Source of the DNA: Odontesthes bonariensis
Taxonomy: Eukaryota; Chordata; Actinopteri; Atheriniformes; Atherinopsidae
Direction: 5' to 3'
Assembly (NCBI RefSeq): GCF_027942865.1
Contig: NC_134514.1
Location: forward strand, 16,229,965-16,293,964
Length of the DNA stretch: 64,000 nucleotides
The notes beneath the pieces were generated by a model. The model did not search any database. It worked only from the letters and a program-made list of their open reading frames with translations, and had not been told where the DNA came from. How positions within the stretch are numbered: the first letter of the stretch is position 1; every line of letters begins with the position of its first letter. A program made the translations under genes and the position numbers. Below, in pieces: positions 34,611-48,300 of this stretch.

Positions 34611-37559
34611 CCCCTGTTGCTATTGCAACATCTGCAACTAAACCAACCAATGTAGTTACAGCAACACTGGTAACCAATAAGATAAACTAAACCAGCTATC
34701 GCATCTATTTAAGCCACTGCTGCATCTAAACACAGCAACTGCTCCAACTACACTCAACATGAGCCTCTGCCCAGGCTCTGTAGTTCTATTTGTTCAATCT
34801 TTTTTGCTAAAGTTTTCGTTTCTTTTGTGAGACGGCTGAATACAAGTGAAATTGTGACTAATAATCAGCTCATTGAGACTATGTAAAGTCATGGTCACTT
34901 TCAAGACTGTCGCTCTGCTCTAATAAAATCGGCAACATCATCTGACAAAAATCCCAAATAAAACTAACTTGAAGACAACATCTGTGAGGTGATTCCAGCT
35001 ATATTTCCATGTAAGATGATCTCCCACAGAGAAAGTTCGAAGCGGCAGAATATCTTGAACGTTTTACCATTAAATCCACATCTTCAGGGTGTCTGATGTA
35101 TTTGGTCAATAACTCAATTCCCCTCTCTTCCACGTAGACTAGAATGAGGAGGATGGTCCAGTTAAATGGCACATTCAGGCTGTAACAGGAGCTGGAAAAA
35201 AAGACACATGATACCATTATTTTTCAAACATTTTGTGTTTAAAACATGAAAACAAAACAAAAAAAATTGTTTTTCTTTCGGTGTCAGAGTTACACTTGGG
35301 GAATTAAACAATACTAATTTAACTTGCTAATGTTTCCCTTCGCTTTTTTCATTTGCTGAGCTTAAACGGTACATAAAAATGCAAGCAAACAACCTCAAGA
35401 AGAAGAGACCAGGTAATCAAACATCTGCCAGCTCATATAGTCTCTGATAAACTGCTGTTTTTAACGCCTGTTTCTCTCTTTGTCCTTCATAAATGCATCC
35501 GCATTATGCTGCACCTGGTGACCTTCCTTGTGAACGTGACAAACTCACACAGAGTTGCTCTGGTGATCACACACACACATCCACAATAATCGAAACACAT
35601 ACTGAGGTCGGTCGGTTTTCTTCCTTAACCAGCCCAGAGGGGTCTGTCCATAAATGCAGGAAAAACTGGATTTTGACCATACATCATGTTACTGCCCACC
35701 CCTTTCCTACACACTCTCTCACCCACACACACACTTAAATGCAGAGTGTTCAGGTCAGAGGTGCAGCCTCGATAGGGAACATAGTAAGGTTAGTACACAG
35801 AGTTCATTTCTGTGACAGGTGAAAGGCCTGAGGGCAGGTGAACTGCAGCACCTAACTACCTGAACCTGAGTCTCCACGTACAACTGTTGTTCACCGCCAC
35901 CTCCAGTGTGTGAGGCTTCATGTCCATACTGCCTCCACAATTTCTCTGTCTTGTGTTTTTTTCGCCTGCTGCAGTTTATCAGTGCAGCCGAGTGTTGATT
36001 AGCTAACTGGGAAGCAGACGTGCTTGTTCTCTCATGGTCCAGAGAGACATGAGACTTTACAGAGAATATATACACTGCAAGCAAAATTAGCAAGCAAACC
36101 TCTTTGGGATTAATTTTTACTGTTGAACAAATACAGTTTTCTAAGTTAGTTCAAAATGTTACTAAACTCAAACCTGAATGTTTAACAAAGGAAAAGCAAA
36201 TTTTCACTTCCTTGGGGAACGACGAATTATAATTGTGCAGAGTTGCAAGGCAAAAAGAAAACTTTTCCAATATGAGCTATTTGTGATTTCACAGAGTAAG
36301 TATAACAAGTAACACAAGATTTCATTTGGATGTCTTTAGAATATTCAGAGTCCGTAGCATGAACTGCTGTGAGCCTTCTCCATGGAGTCTGTCCGTGATC
36401 ACCTTCCACATCAACAGAAGCAGCAACCATGGCCTCCCAGCGTTGTCCAGAGATGTACCGTCTTCCCTCACTGCAAATCTCACCTTTGAGAAGAATCAAC
36501 AGTATCTCATCAGGATTTAACTCAAGCAAGGTTGGGGGTCAGAGCCTTGCAGATGTTTTAATGGCTACACAAGCAGTACAGTAGTTTGATGCATGCGTGG
36601 GACACATTGTCCTGAATAAGGATCTTGTCCTTATTAGATGCTGCTTACACTTTTTGATTCAGAGTTCCTTTATTGTTATTGCTTAAAATAAATGGGTGAA
36701 ATGCCCAAAACTGAGCTCAATTAAATCATGAAATAATCACATCTCTAAAACAACCAAACACTCGTTTTCACACACACACGTCCAAACAGATCATGGTCAA
36801 GGTGAGATGAGTCCTTTAAGATGCAAAAGGTTTTTTGGTAGCAGGTTTGGGAGATTCTTCAATCCATCTTCAACCTGAGGAGGACCAGCTTGATCATACT
36901 TAATAATACCAACCCGTACCAGTAGCCCTCCTCCATCCTTCTGGTACCCGACCCGAGGCGTTGCCCTGTGTCCATTAGTGATCCAACACAGGTCCATCCA
37001 TTTGGTTGTCAACAGTATCTTTTTTTTGAGCTGTCCAAAAAGTCCTCAGGTATCTATTGGCCCAAACGTTGATGCTTCAGCTTGTGGCGGTGACCATATT
37101 CTGTGAGCACATGGTACCTTGTTTCTTCTGGATGACCCAGGTAGGTTCAGTTCTGAACTGTGGTGTTGCCTCTGGCTCCTGGAGTTAATTTGCACCTTTA
37201 CTCTGTAATTTCTGCCTTTAATGATTTACAACAAAACGCTTGATCGTCGGGTGGTTTAGCTCTGTCAAGAGTGTTGCATCTACCTGAAAGATACTTTACA
37301 AATTTGAACTTTGTCTTGCCTGAGATTACAAAGCAGCAACTTAATCGTGTTCACCTTTAGTTAGAAATGCACATGTAAATATCTAAAAGGTCAGAGTATT
37401 TACTTGTTTAATGAATGTGTCTCATTTGACAGCTTAGTAAATCCTGACATCTGATTTTGTCTAGAGTGTTTTGACGTAATTGCTGCGTTATTGTGGATAG
37501 TGTGTGATGAAGTTGATTTCAGCTACTTTATAAAACTTGATGCTGGTTCTCCGAATCTA
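34611..37559. other. Intergenic spacer
   Basis: AT-rich, with no supported gene. The open frames at 34999-35217, 35755-36093, 36227-36529 and 36797-37012 have no recognised domain. The last could belong to an unrecognised decayed repeat. Confidence 0.45.
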
Positions 37560-38610
37560 AAACAGCTCATCATATTTCAGCAGCTGGTAAAAGACAAAGT
37601 TACTACATCTGCCAAATGAGGGAACACATGTTTACCCCTGAAATATGGTACAGAAGAATAAGAACAACCCTGGTACCCAAATAATGCACCCCCATACCAT
37701 CAGAGATGCAGGCTATTAAGCTATGTTCTGTTAGCAAGCCTGATGGTCCCTTTCCTCTTTGGTTTGAAGGATGCAGTGAAATAAAATGTCATATTTCTTT
37801 GCATCTTATCACAGAACAGTTTTTCCCTTTGCCTCAGTCCATTTTAAATGAGGTTTGGTCCAGAGAAAACAGCAGTGTTTCTGGATCATGTTCACATATG
37901 GCTTTCCCTTTTTGCATGATAGAGCTTTAATCTACCTTTGAGGATGGCATGATGAACTGCATTCCCTGGCAATTATTTCTGGAAGTGCTCCTGAGCTCCT
38001 GCAGTGATTTCCATGAAAGATTTATATCTGTTTTTAATGCAGTGCTCCTTAAGTCCAAAACATCACGGACATCCAATGATGAGCTTTTATCTTGTGCACA
38101 GAGATGTTTCCAGATTCTCTGAATCTTTTGATTATATCATGTACTTTAGATGATGGAATATTAAGTATCCAAAGTAGCCAAAGAATAATGTTCTTTACAT
38201 TAAGGATTTTTTTTTTAATTGCGCTACGATTGTTTTTCCAGTTTGCTGAACTTTTGCTCATCTTTACTTATGAGAGACTCAGCCTCTTTAAGGTGCTGTT
38301 TTTTTTAACCGAATCATAAAACTAACCATTTGCCAACTACTCTAATTAGCTGAAACATGTTTTTTCAGTGCTTTCTTTTCCTGTCTTTTGTTGCCCATGT
38401 CCCAACTCTTTTTAGATGTGTTGCATCAAATTCAAGATGAGCTGATATATTTCATCATAAATAAATATCTCCGTCGCAATATTTGATATGTTTTCTATAT
38501 TCTATTGTGAATTAAATATTTGTTTGTGATATTTGGAAATTAATGCATTATGTTTTTTTTTTTTTACATTTCACTCACTTTTATAAATTTCAAAGTGAAC
38601 TAAAAGAACT
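37560..38610 (-). mobile_element. Decayed Tc1-like transposon (antisense), second family
   Basis: On the minus strand, 38261-38049 encodes a helix-turn-helix stretch including NIPSSKVHDIIKRFRESG, typical of the paired-like DNA-binding domain of one fish Tc1-like transposase. Further along on the same strand are broken pieces that match its middle region. The element is riddled with stops. A + strand fragment of the same family lies at about 45240-45580, inside capn12. Confidence 0.7.
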
Positions 38611-41200
38611 TGGCACTGCTGAAGTAAATAAAGATGAGATGAGACGAGGATTATTGGTAGTTGCCATAATGTGAAATGAATTTACAATATTTTAATAATT
38701 AAAGTGGTTCATGTGCACAATAATAACAATACAAACCCTGTCTGTATCAGTATGAGGAGTCCTGCTATGAATATATGACATGACATTAAAAGCATAAAAA
38801 GCAAGATAAATGTTAATCTACATTTTGCAGGTGAAAGAAGTACACACACACAACCCCAAAGGGATAATAACAAGTCAAAACAGGAATAAGTAACATTTTT
38901 AAAGATTTAAAACATGGCAAAGTCTAAAAGAAATCTGCATTTTTTTTTTTTAACTTTCTCTTGCGGTGATTTAAATATTACATGGGGATGATAAGCCCTC
39001 CCCTCTCCGTCCCCTGATCCCTCAGCCTGCTGTGATGTGTGTGAGTGATGCAGCAGAAAACGGGCCTGGACAAAGCCGGTTAACCAGCGGGGAGGGTGAG
39101 TGTGGTGTGGGGGGGGTTGCTGGTGCCGGGGTCGTGGGATCAGAGTGGGTCATGGAGAAGTGGGAGTGTCTGCTCAGCCCTCTGACCTTTGTCACTGAGG
39201 CTTCCTATAATCCTGTCCTCAAAGACCATACGGACATAATGGAGAGCGCATGAATGGAGTTAAACGGTGACCATTAGGCAGATCTGTGTCGCTATTCTTC
39301 TTGTTTGTTTAGTCCAGGTCAGTCTCACATTTATGGTGTAATCAGGCATGTGATGGAGGGACGGCTGGAGACGCCTGAGGAGGACAGCAGTTTTCTGGAG
39401 ATGGATATCCACCAGAACTTAAAGAGGGGGAAGAGAGCAATTGAAGGTCTACTTAAGACCATTTGAGTCCAGTTCAGAAGTGGTCCACAGAGAGGGAAGA
39501 CAGGGCGCTGCTTCCTAAAGCTGTTTTCAAGGCAAAAAGCACCTAGAAATAGTCTGTTAGATCAGCTTAATAACAAAGACCATCTCAAAACGTTTAATCT
39601 CACACTGAAGCACCAGAAAAAAATATGATAATAAATAATAAATAATATGAGATTATTCTGTAACAGGGAAAAATCATTGAGCTACCCAGACAAGGAGTTC
39701 TCACATGCCCTTTCTTTACTTAATTGTGTCTTTTTAAGAGATGATCAGGATTCCTCTTTATGATAAAACAACCCTCATCAAGTGTTTACAAGTAGTAACT
39801 AATGGCACCATGAAAGGTTCCTATAGCGAACAGAACAGCCGAACTAGTCTCACTTTTTCATAAGCAGTTAACACTTTGGTAATAAATGTAAACAGACAGT
39901 TTTTTACTCTCCAAAACATTTTATGAATATGTTTTCAGTTTAGAAGTTTTTACAGTTTGCGAAGTGTTGAAAAGATCACAGTGAGTGCTCTGCTGATGAG
40001 AGAGGATTCTTCACAACCTGACGACCGAAGAGGTGTTCAAAATGTTTTTATCAGTATGATGACGATGATGTATAAAGGAGTCGTACACCACAAAATGGCA
40101 ATTTAGGTAGACCTGAAGACAGAAGAAGTCTCCTTTGACAAACTGAAACCCTGAATCAGTCTAGAAAGGAAAGGAAAGAAAAGAAAGAAAATTTCTTTCA
40201 TATCCTTGCAGACTGTAAACCTTTTAAGGAACTTCTGATCATTATCGAAGTCGAGCTGTGCTGTGTGTCATCAGCAGTACTGCTGACACCGATTTATATG
40301 ACAAGTTATCTTTGTTATAATAGAGCTTTGAATTTAAAAAGTAAATGATTAATATCAGTTTATTCTAAATCCACTCCCTCCTTCTCTTACTCAAAGCAAT
40401 GAGATATTAGAAGATATTCAATGTGTAAATCAATACCCACCACAGATTAAGTGACTCCCACATGCAGTAGTGCTTTAGGTGGAGTAGACTGCCACCTAGC
40501 GTTGGTTTAGGAGAACTGAGGGGTGTCTCATGTTATCTGTTGGACGTAAACAGGCCAGTCCTGACAGAACAGTAGCTGTAGGCTAATTAAAGAAGTCATC
40601 AAACATGCTTCATAATTAGATCAATGGCAATCCAGTTTTTCAGAAGCTTTACATTTAAAATGTTCAATGGTTGTGATTTTCTTTCTTTTCTCTAATATCT
40701 CTAATACTCATTCAGTGCTGTTTGAATTCTTAAAGATTTTCTCTGTTTCTGGATCAATTTGACCTTTAAAAACCCTAAAAATTAGGTTAGTAAATCACAT
40801 TCAAACAGAAAAGAGAAACATGTCCTTGTGCAGAAACAGCAGCAGCTCAAGTTTCCAGTAACTGTTGAATCTTTCTAAACATCAGCTTGTAAGAATCTTA
40901 ATTCTTACTTTTTCCTACAGAACAGCTTCAGCTGTAGGATGTTCGTGGGTTTCCTCACATGAACTGTGATAACATTTTCTGTAAGATTAAGGTTAGGACA
41001 TGACAAAAAAAAAAGATAATTTCTTCTTCTTTAACCACTCTTTGGTTACTTGTGTGTTTAAGGTCGATATCTTTTTTCATGACCAATCTTATCTTGAGAT
41101 TCAGTTCACAGACAGATGTTCTGGTGTAGTAGAAACATAATTACTCCATGATGGAAAACTGATCTTGTCCAGCTGCATTTGAATGGGCCTAAACCATGAT
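38611..41200. other. Intergenic spacer
   Basis: No supported gene. A GC-richer patch at about 38995-39260 contains an open frame (39032-39253) with no recognisable domain. The rest is AT-rich. Confidence 0.5.
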
Positions 41201-41204
41201 ACCA

Positions 41205-41552
41205 CCACCACCACAGACCACAGGTTTGAGTCTGGTCCTGCCAGAGGTTCAAAGGGAGTCATTCCTGTCGCCTCACAGTCGCCTTGTGCACGTTCAGGAC
41301 GGGATATTGGACCGAAGAGAATTTTGGTGCAATCTGTTGGTTTCCTTAGCTAGGAAATTGTTTTTGAATTGGCTCTGTATGTATGAATTTGACTAATTTT
41401 GAATTTAATTAATTGGATTTTATGGGATTATGATTACAATGAATTGGACTCTAATTGGCTTGAATTGGACTGTATCACTGAAGTGCCTCGTGATGACATT
41501 TGTTGTGATTTGGCACGATATAAATAAAACTGGATTGAATTGAATTGAATTT
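41205..41552 (+). mobile_element. Retrotransposon 3' region (LINE-2/Maui-like tail) with TTGAA repeats
   Basis: It starts around GGTTTGAGTCTGGTCCTGCC and ends GTTGTGATTTGGCACGATAT, then AAATAAAACTGG, then tandem TTGAA units. This arrangement (TTTGGCGCTATATAAATAAA plus (TTGAA)n) is a very common retrotransposon end in teleosts. I assign the LINE-2 type from memory, with moderate confidence. No reverse transcriptase is present. Confidence 0.5.
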
Positions 41553-42339
41553 ATTTATTCTAATGGGGATTTCTTCATTTTCATGACTTTCATGACATCT
41601 GATTATGTTTTAGGTTACATTTATGGAGGCACAATATATTCTAGAAGGTTCTAAAGGGTTTATAAACTTCCCAGCACAACTGGGGAAACAACTTTCTCTA
41701 AAACAACACATGTCATAGGAAGGCTACTTTTTTAAAAAATAAAATAAAATGGTAGCAGTCTTTAATACCTCTGTCTTTTTTTATTTACATCAAATTTGTT
41801 TGAACAAAACAAAAAAAAATCTGGTACTGTAAAGATCTTAAAAGTGCAAAGTCAAGTAAGTCAACGTCTTTAACAGTTTGAAAATGAAAACTCAGCTGTC
41901 CAAAGTCCTTTAAAAGCTGTACCAATCACGACTAAATCGGCAACAGATACGAACAATTTAAACAACAAAACATCATTAAATAAATAAAGAAAGTGTAAGG
42001 TGAATGAACTACTTGCACAGTTAAAGTAAAGATATCCTCAGCTAGGACTGAATATATTCAACCCTTTATTATCATAGTCTAATAATCCAAACAATAAATA
42101 ATAAACATGAAAACATGAAAAGTATTCATCTTGGCTCGGGAATGTCAACTGCATAGTTGTCCTGTTGTATTACCGTCATTATTTTCTTTCCTGCTGATGG
42201 GTGATAAATAAAGAAGATCAAAGAGGCTGTTGGCGCCGTGTCATTACCCAGTCTCAGCTCTCCTGGGCCCCCAGCGCTCTGCATGCCGAGAAAAGCGCCA
42301 ATGGTCTTCGTAGATCTGGTGGGTGTGCACTTCTCGCTG
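41553..42339. other. Upstream flank of capn12
   Basis: AT-rich until about 42200, then more GC-rich towards the promoter. No gene is supported. Confidence 0.5.
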
Positions 42340-42395
42340 TATTTAAGAGCCTCTCACATAAAGCATCTCACTCTTTTTGTTCATCATTTGGCGGC
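42340..42395 (+). promoter_or_regulatory. capn12: Putative capn12 core promoter and short 5'UTR
   Basis: A TATTTAA box at 42340-42346 lies 50 bases upstream of the start codon. If used, transcription would begin near 42370 and leave a leader of about 25 bases. The context of the ATG at 42396 (GGCGGCATGG) is good for initiation. An in-frame upstream ATG at 42201 has a reading frame through this region but would not be transcribed from this promoter. Confidence 0.45.
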
Positions 42396-45300
42396 ATGGC
42401 TTCTGGAAAGACGGCACCCCTGGGCTCCATCGAAAACCCGATAAAATTTCGGGGCCAAGACTTCAAAAGTCTTTTTGACGAGTGTCAGCGGTCCGGTGAG
42501 CTGTTTTCTGACCCAACATTTCTGGCTGAGCAGAAGTCCATCGGTATGCCCGAAGACCCGGATCCGAAAAAAGCAATTACATGGAAACGACCCAAGGTGT
42601 GACGTGTCTTATGACTAATCTGTAAAATGTGATTTGGTTTTCAAGGAAAGCATAGACTGCAAGTATTGGCAGCATTTGCCAATGATCAGCCTCATGATAA
42701 GTGTTTAAAATGTCAGTATATTTGTGACATTGCCTCTTTGAGCTCTGACAGCGGTGTTTCTGCGGGTCCAGACAGATGTTAGTGAGTCAACCAGGTGTGG
42801 CTCATGAACAAGCAGAAACACGTTGGACTTCTAAACATTCATGATATGATTTTATATGACAACAATTTAAATTTAGGTACAAAAAAAATAGACTACTAGG
42901 GATTGTATTTCTATTGTAGATATTGTGCAACGTCAGAAAAATAAATTAAAAATATCCTCCATTTTTTATACCCCAAATCCTTTAGCAAATATTCAAAAAT
43001 CTCAAAGCTGATTGTGCAAATATTCAAAAGTATCTAAATTGTTCCAGTCCAACTGAATTATTCATCTTTAAGGCAAAACATGCAAATCTCCATCAGCTCT
43101 ACCCTTAAAAATGAGTGAGAGTCTCCTTTTTAATACCATTTACACTTTCTGTGCTCACATTAATCTCGACTTGTTTCATTTCTGAAGGCAATCAATAAGA
43201 ATGCTGTGTTTGTGGAGGGGACGACTGAGACCACCGACATCTGTCAGGGCCAACTAGGTGAGTACTACAGAAAAAATAAGTTACTTTCTCCTCCCTGCTG
43301 CATCTGTTCTCCCCAAAGAGGACAGATGAGTGTTGAAATCGGGGTACGTCATGCTAAACAGGCCTATAATTTTGGTCTTGCACAACATCTGGAATATTTA
43401 AAAACACAAAACCAAATGGTGAAAGATCCCTCTACATAGCTGAGTTGGTCCTAATTTTTGGGTGAAGTAAAATGACTTAAAGCGGCCGGCAGTCGGCAAC
43501 TTTTTTTTAGTCATATTAGGCTGTTTAGGAAAAATAACGAAATCTGTAGCTCCCTCTGAAGCCTGTAATCATGCTTGCAAAAACCGAGCGCTCCCGGCTG
43601 TTTTTAACCAATCAAGTTAGGGTGGAGGAATCCTACCTGTCAATCACAGCTTGTGCACACGCTGCTGAGCGTGAGTCTGCCCCAGCTTGTGTGCGCTCAC
43701 ACTGGTGTGAACTCACGTGCACAACCTCGTGAGTTGGGGGGATTCGGAGCTTGTTAGAGGTTGGGGGAGGGACCTGAAAGTTGTATCAGTTCGAATTTTC
43801 CGACTTTAGACTCGGAATTTTGAAAACTTGCCGACTGCAGCTTTAAGAACTTGTCTGCAATGAAGCCCCAGAGACCATACTTCACAAGGACACTGGGGGA
43901 ATTAAAAGTGGCGCTTAAAATCCCCAATAAGTCAAAATAAGCTGGGGGTCCTCCCTCCTCCAACCCCTCTATATTAACCACAGATACCACTTAAATCTGC
44001 GTTCTTCAATCAGTTTCATATTTGTGTTGAATTAGACAATTGCTATCGGCAAACTCTCTTCTCTTCACCTCTGGAATTTCTGGATTTGTTGTTTGTGCCG
44101 CCACTTGTGCGTAAATATATCATACAATATCTGCTTTTTCTTCTGTGTCTGAGCTTTTGCAGTTTCCAACCCCAGGATGTGTTTTACATGATTTACACAG
44201 CTACAGATGTGCTGTGCTACATCTCCAAAGAAAGAACAAAGAACAGATGTTTGCTGTTGAAGAGGAATGTGTTTATTACTGCATGTGTCTGTGTATGTGT
44301 GTTGACAGGAAAGCTAATATCTCAAGGCCCCCTGAAATAGTGACAAACCATTTATCATTATTCCTCTTTATGGAGCTTAATGTGCTTCTTTTATCCATCA
44401 GGTAACTGCTGGCTGCTGGCGGCCCTGTCCTGTCTGACCCAACACCCCGAACTCTTTGTTAAGGTGGTGCCACCCAACCAGAGCCTGAACGAGTCTTATG
44501 CGGGGCTTTTCCATTTTAGGGTGAGTAAAGCCTGTTTTGCTTTTCTTACTAATGAGAAAAACTTTAAATTAGGCCCTCTTTTTCACCACAGCACACAAAC
44601 AGTCACATTTTGCTTTAGTGCTTATACTGATTTCTCAGCCCATCTTTAATGGGAAATAAAAGCAAACATTTACAGTAAGCCATAGTTCAGTGAGCATGGC
44701 CAGATCAAAGTTTTACAACAACAGGATTCATTAATTTTCTTCGGGTGCAAACATCTGTTTATGTGAATGAAATCTGAGCATGTGTGACACACAGTCGGTC
44801 AGCTCACGTCACCTGAAACAGTCAAACATTGGATGAACACTTTCTGAGCAGTGAATAATGCAATGTTTCTCAAATGTCCACCAGACCGATCTTCACAGAT
44901 GAGCAATCAGTTTCAGGAAAACAACTTCTTTGACTAAATGTTACCTGTTTTGGGAATATGCCCATTGAACAATAATGGAACCTAATTTTCTCAAAAGTGT
45001 GGATGCTCTGTAAAACATGCATTAAAAACAGAAAACAATGACGTGTAACACATTTGAAAACTTTCAACAAAGACAACATGTCAAATACTGAAGGTAGCAA
45101 CTTTCTAGAATAATGTTTTTCCGTGGAAAAATATAAAGACTTTTTGAGATTTTGTCAAGAACCATACACATTATCACCAAAAGACTGAATATGTCTGTAC
45201 ACAGAGGATAAGGATGAAAACTGGTCATGTCTTTTGCCCTCAGGTCACACTGCATTGAAAACAGACACAACTCTATAGAGAAACTCATTGCATGGGCTCA

Positions 45301-48300
45301 GAAAATCACTGTCAAAGAGCGCAGTTCATTGCTGTAAAACAAAATTCAGACATGATCCAGAAACAGTGCTGCCTTCTCTGGGATTCATTTAAGATAGACT
45401 GTGAGGAAATGGAAAAATGATCTTTGCTCTGATGAGTCAGAATGTTAAAGTCCTTTCGGAGTTCTCCAATCCAAAGAGGGGAGAGGCCATTTTGTTTGTA
45501 ATGAGCACAGTTCAAAAGCTCCGTAATCGGTGTTGGGAGTGCAGTAGTGCACATGGTCAGTTCAGGTTACTTGATGTTTTTCCCAGGATCTGCTGGAGCC
45601 ATTCTTCCCACATCTTTTCAACCTCCTTCAGCCCTTGGTATTTTTCAGGTTTCTCGTGTTCCTTCTTATCGATGTTGCTTCTTTGAATTGCTACATTGAT
45701 CGCAACTGTCTTCTTCTGTAGTTCGTCGACCACCACAATGTCCGGTTGGTTTGCCATCACCTGTTTATCAGTATGGATCTTAAGTCCCAAAGGATCTTAG
45801 CTCTGTCATTCTCCACTACCTTTGGAGGTATCTCCCATTTTGACTTTGGGACTTCCAACCCATACTTGGCACAGATGTTCCTTCACACTATTCCCGCCAC
45901 TTGGTTATAACGTCCCATGGATGGTGTACCTGCCTGTATCTTACACCCTGCTACTATGTGCTGGCCTGTCTCGGTGCCTCTTTGCACAGCTTACACCTGG
46001 GGTCCTTCTTGAGTTGCCTTTATCAGTGTCCTGTGCTGTCTTTCAGACCAGCCTTTTCTAACCACTGATAGGACTTCTCGATAACAGCCACTTCTTCAAT
46101 TTTTCGATGGTACATAATGTGCAGAGGCTTATCTTTCCACAATAGTTCTTCCTCTTCCTCCTCCCCGCCCTGGGATTTCAGCAGTCTGACACACTCACTG
46201 AGCAGTTCATCACTGGGGGACATCTCCAGATATTTCTGGATATTTGTTGTTTCATCCTGAATAGTGGCTCTGACGTTCACTAGCCCCCTGGCCTCCCTCA
46301 TGAGGGGAATACATGCCAGGACTGAGCGAGACATTGAATCACTAATACACCTCAACAGGACATACAGCAAGGACATCGGGATGTCAGGCATTTGGTATAC
46401 TGACTTTGTCCTATTTTCAGTAGGGTTTAATGATTGCTTCTGTTTTATTTACAGGCTTGTAGCATTGCAGTTCTATGACTGAGGACTGTTAAGACAAACA
46501 ACAAAGGATAGACATTGATGCAACATAAGCAAAATCATCTATTCTGTGTAGAAGCTACACTTCTTGTGTTATCTGCATCTGTGCCCATGAAGAGGCATTT
46601 CTGTGTTTTGAGTCATTGTCATGGAAGCAAAGGTTTATCAGTGTCAAGTGCTGCTCATTGGAGATGAGTCCAAGTTAATTATTTCTGTTTAATTATTATC
46701 ATTATTTTAGGAATAATAAACAGTACTGAAGATGAACAAGTGGTAAATTTGTTTGTATTATAGTAAAGATAAGCTTTGATTGTAGACACTGAGAATTTTG
46801 ACTGAAACTAAACTGTTTGTCCCTTTTAAATGCTTCTTTGTTAAAATTCTGCTTCTACTTTGACTACAATGCAACCTAAACCAGAGCAATTTAAAGGGGG
46901 GTTTTTGAGGAAAATGTAGCCCAAAACCTGGCACACTCAAACAAAAATTAGCATTAAAAAACATCACATCAGGTGGCCTCACCTTTCTCTAACGCCACAC
47001 CTCCACATTACTGTTTTTTTCTTTTTCAGACCTTTTGAGCTCCAACTCAAGTTACATCTTGTGCAGACATTATGAGATGCTTTGCTCCAAATATAAACAA
47101 AATTATCAATCTGAATCTGTGGACCTCCCCTACATCAATGAATGTTTACCCTGATTATTCCTCCCAAAGCCTGAGGTCATATTCCAGGTATGATGTAGAT
47201 GGTTTAAACAGAAACTATTAAATATGATTTAGGGGAGTAATTCACACTAGTTCATTTCATGTAACAGAGGGCAGATTCTCTGCACTCACTTATATTTTAT
47301 CTGATCTGGCTTCTTCCTACCTGACTGTCACATTAAAATGTCTGTTAATTTAGCCATCATGCCACAGCTCTGCTTATCAATAAAGGCAACTACTTCAAAC
47401 AGTTATCAACCCATCCTGAAGGCATCACTGTGTGGTCGCACACATAAGAGGAGAAAAACACAAAAACAGACATCTTTATCTCCTCATTAGTTGTGCTGAT
47501 TTTGATCTAATTAGCTCATTGTTTTCTTAACAGACACAAAAAGCTTCCAAACGCAAACAGACCACTCTGTGATTATTTCTGCCCCGGAGGTTTGGACCTT
47601 TGGAGAGAATGTGGCATGACTGAACAAGCAGGACTGAGAAGGACTGGAAACTCATTTTACTCTGTAGTGGTGGTTGGAGAGCAGTCAGGACATGCAGAGA
47701 GTGCCTACCTGACACACATGAACACACACTTATTCACTTATTCACAGTCGTGCACCCACGGCTTCAGAGGACATTGTGCTAAATAATTCAATTTACTGGA
47801 GATTTCATTCAAACTTAGCCCTAAATACCACTCATTCAACCCTAAACCCACCCCCTCAGTTGAAACATGTCATCGCCATAAAATTCAATGACTGACATTG
47901 TGGGAAACTCATAATGTGACCATGTAAACAGATGTCTGTCCTTAACCTGATTAATACCTGGAACACACACAAATAGCAACTATGAAAGACCAGTGCAGGC
48001 CTGCCTTGAGCTGCTGGTATGAACTCAGTCAGCAGAATGGTACATAAACGCAGTCATGACCAGTAACGGCCTGTTTTATTAAATATTTCTGAAATGATCT
48101 GTCTTGTTGATGTTTCTCCTCTAATGATTGAGTTTGTTTGGAGGCTGCTGGGAAAAGGAGATTTTAATTAATGATTTTTTTTGTCACGAGGCAGACACTG
48201 GTGAGACTTCAATCAGGACGCATTAATATAAGCAGGCAGCTCGAGTCAGGAATAAACAGATACGGGATTATCAACAATCATGTCCAGCAATTTTCTGGCT

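Noticed and set aside
36797..37012. Minus-strand frame containing RATPRVGYQKDGGGLLV
   Set aside because: It reads like a fragment of a repeat-encoded protein, but I could not tie it to a family, so it was not annotated as an element.
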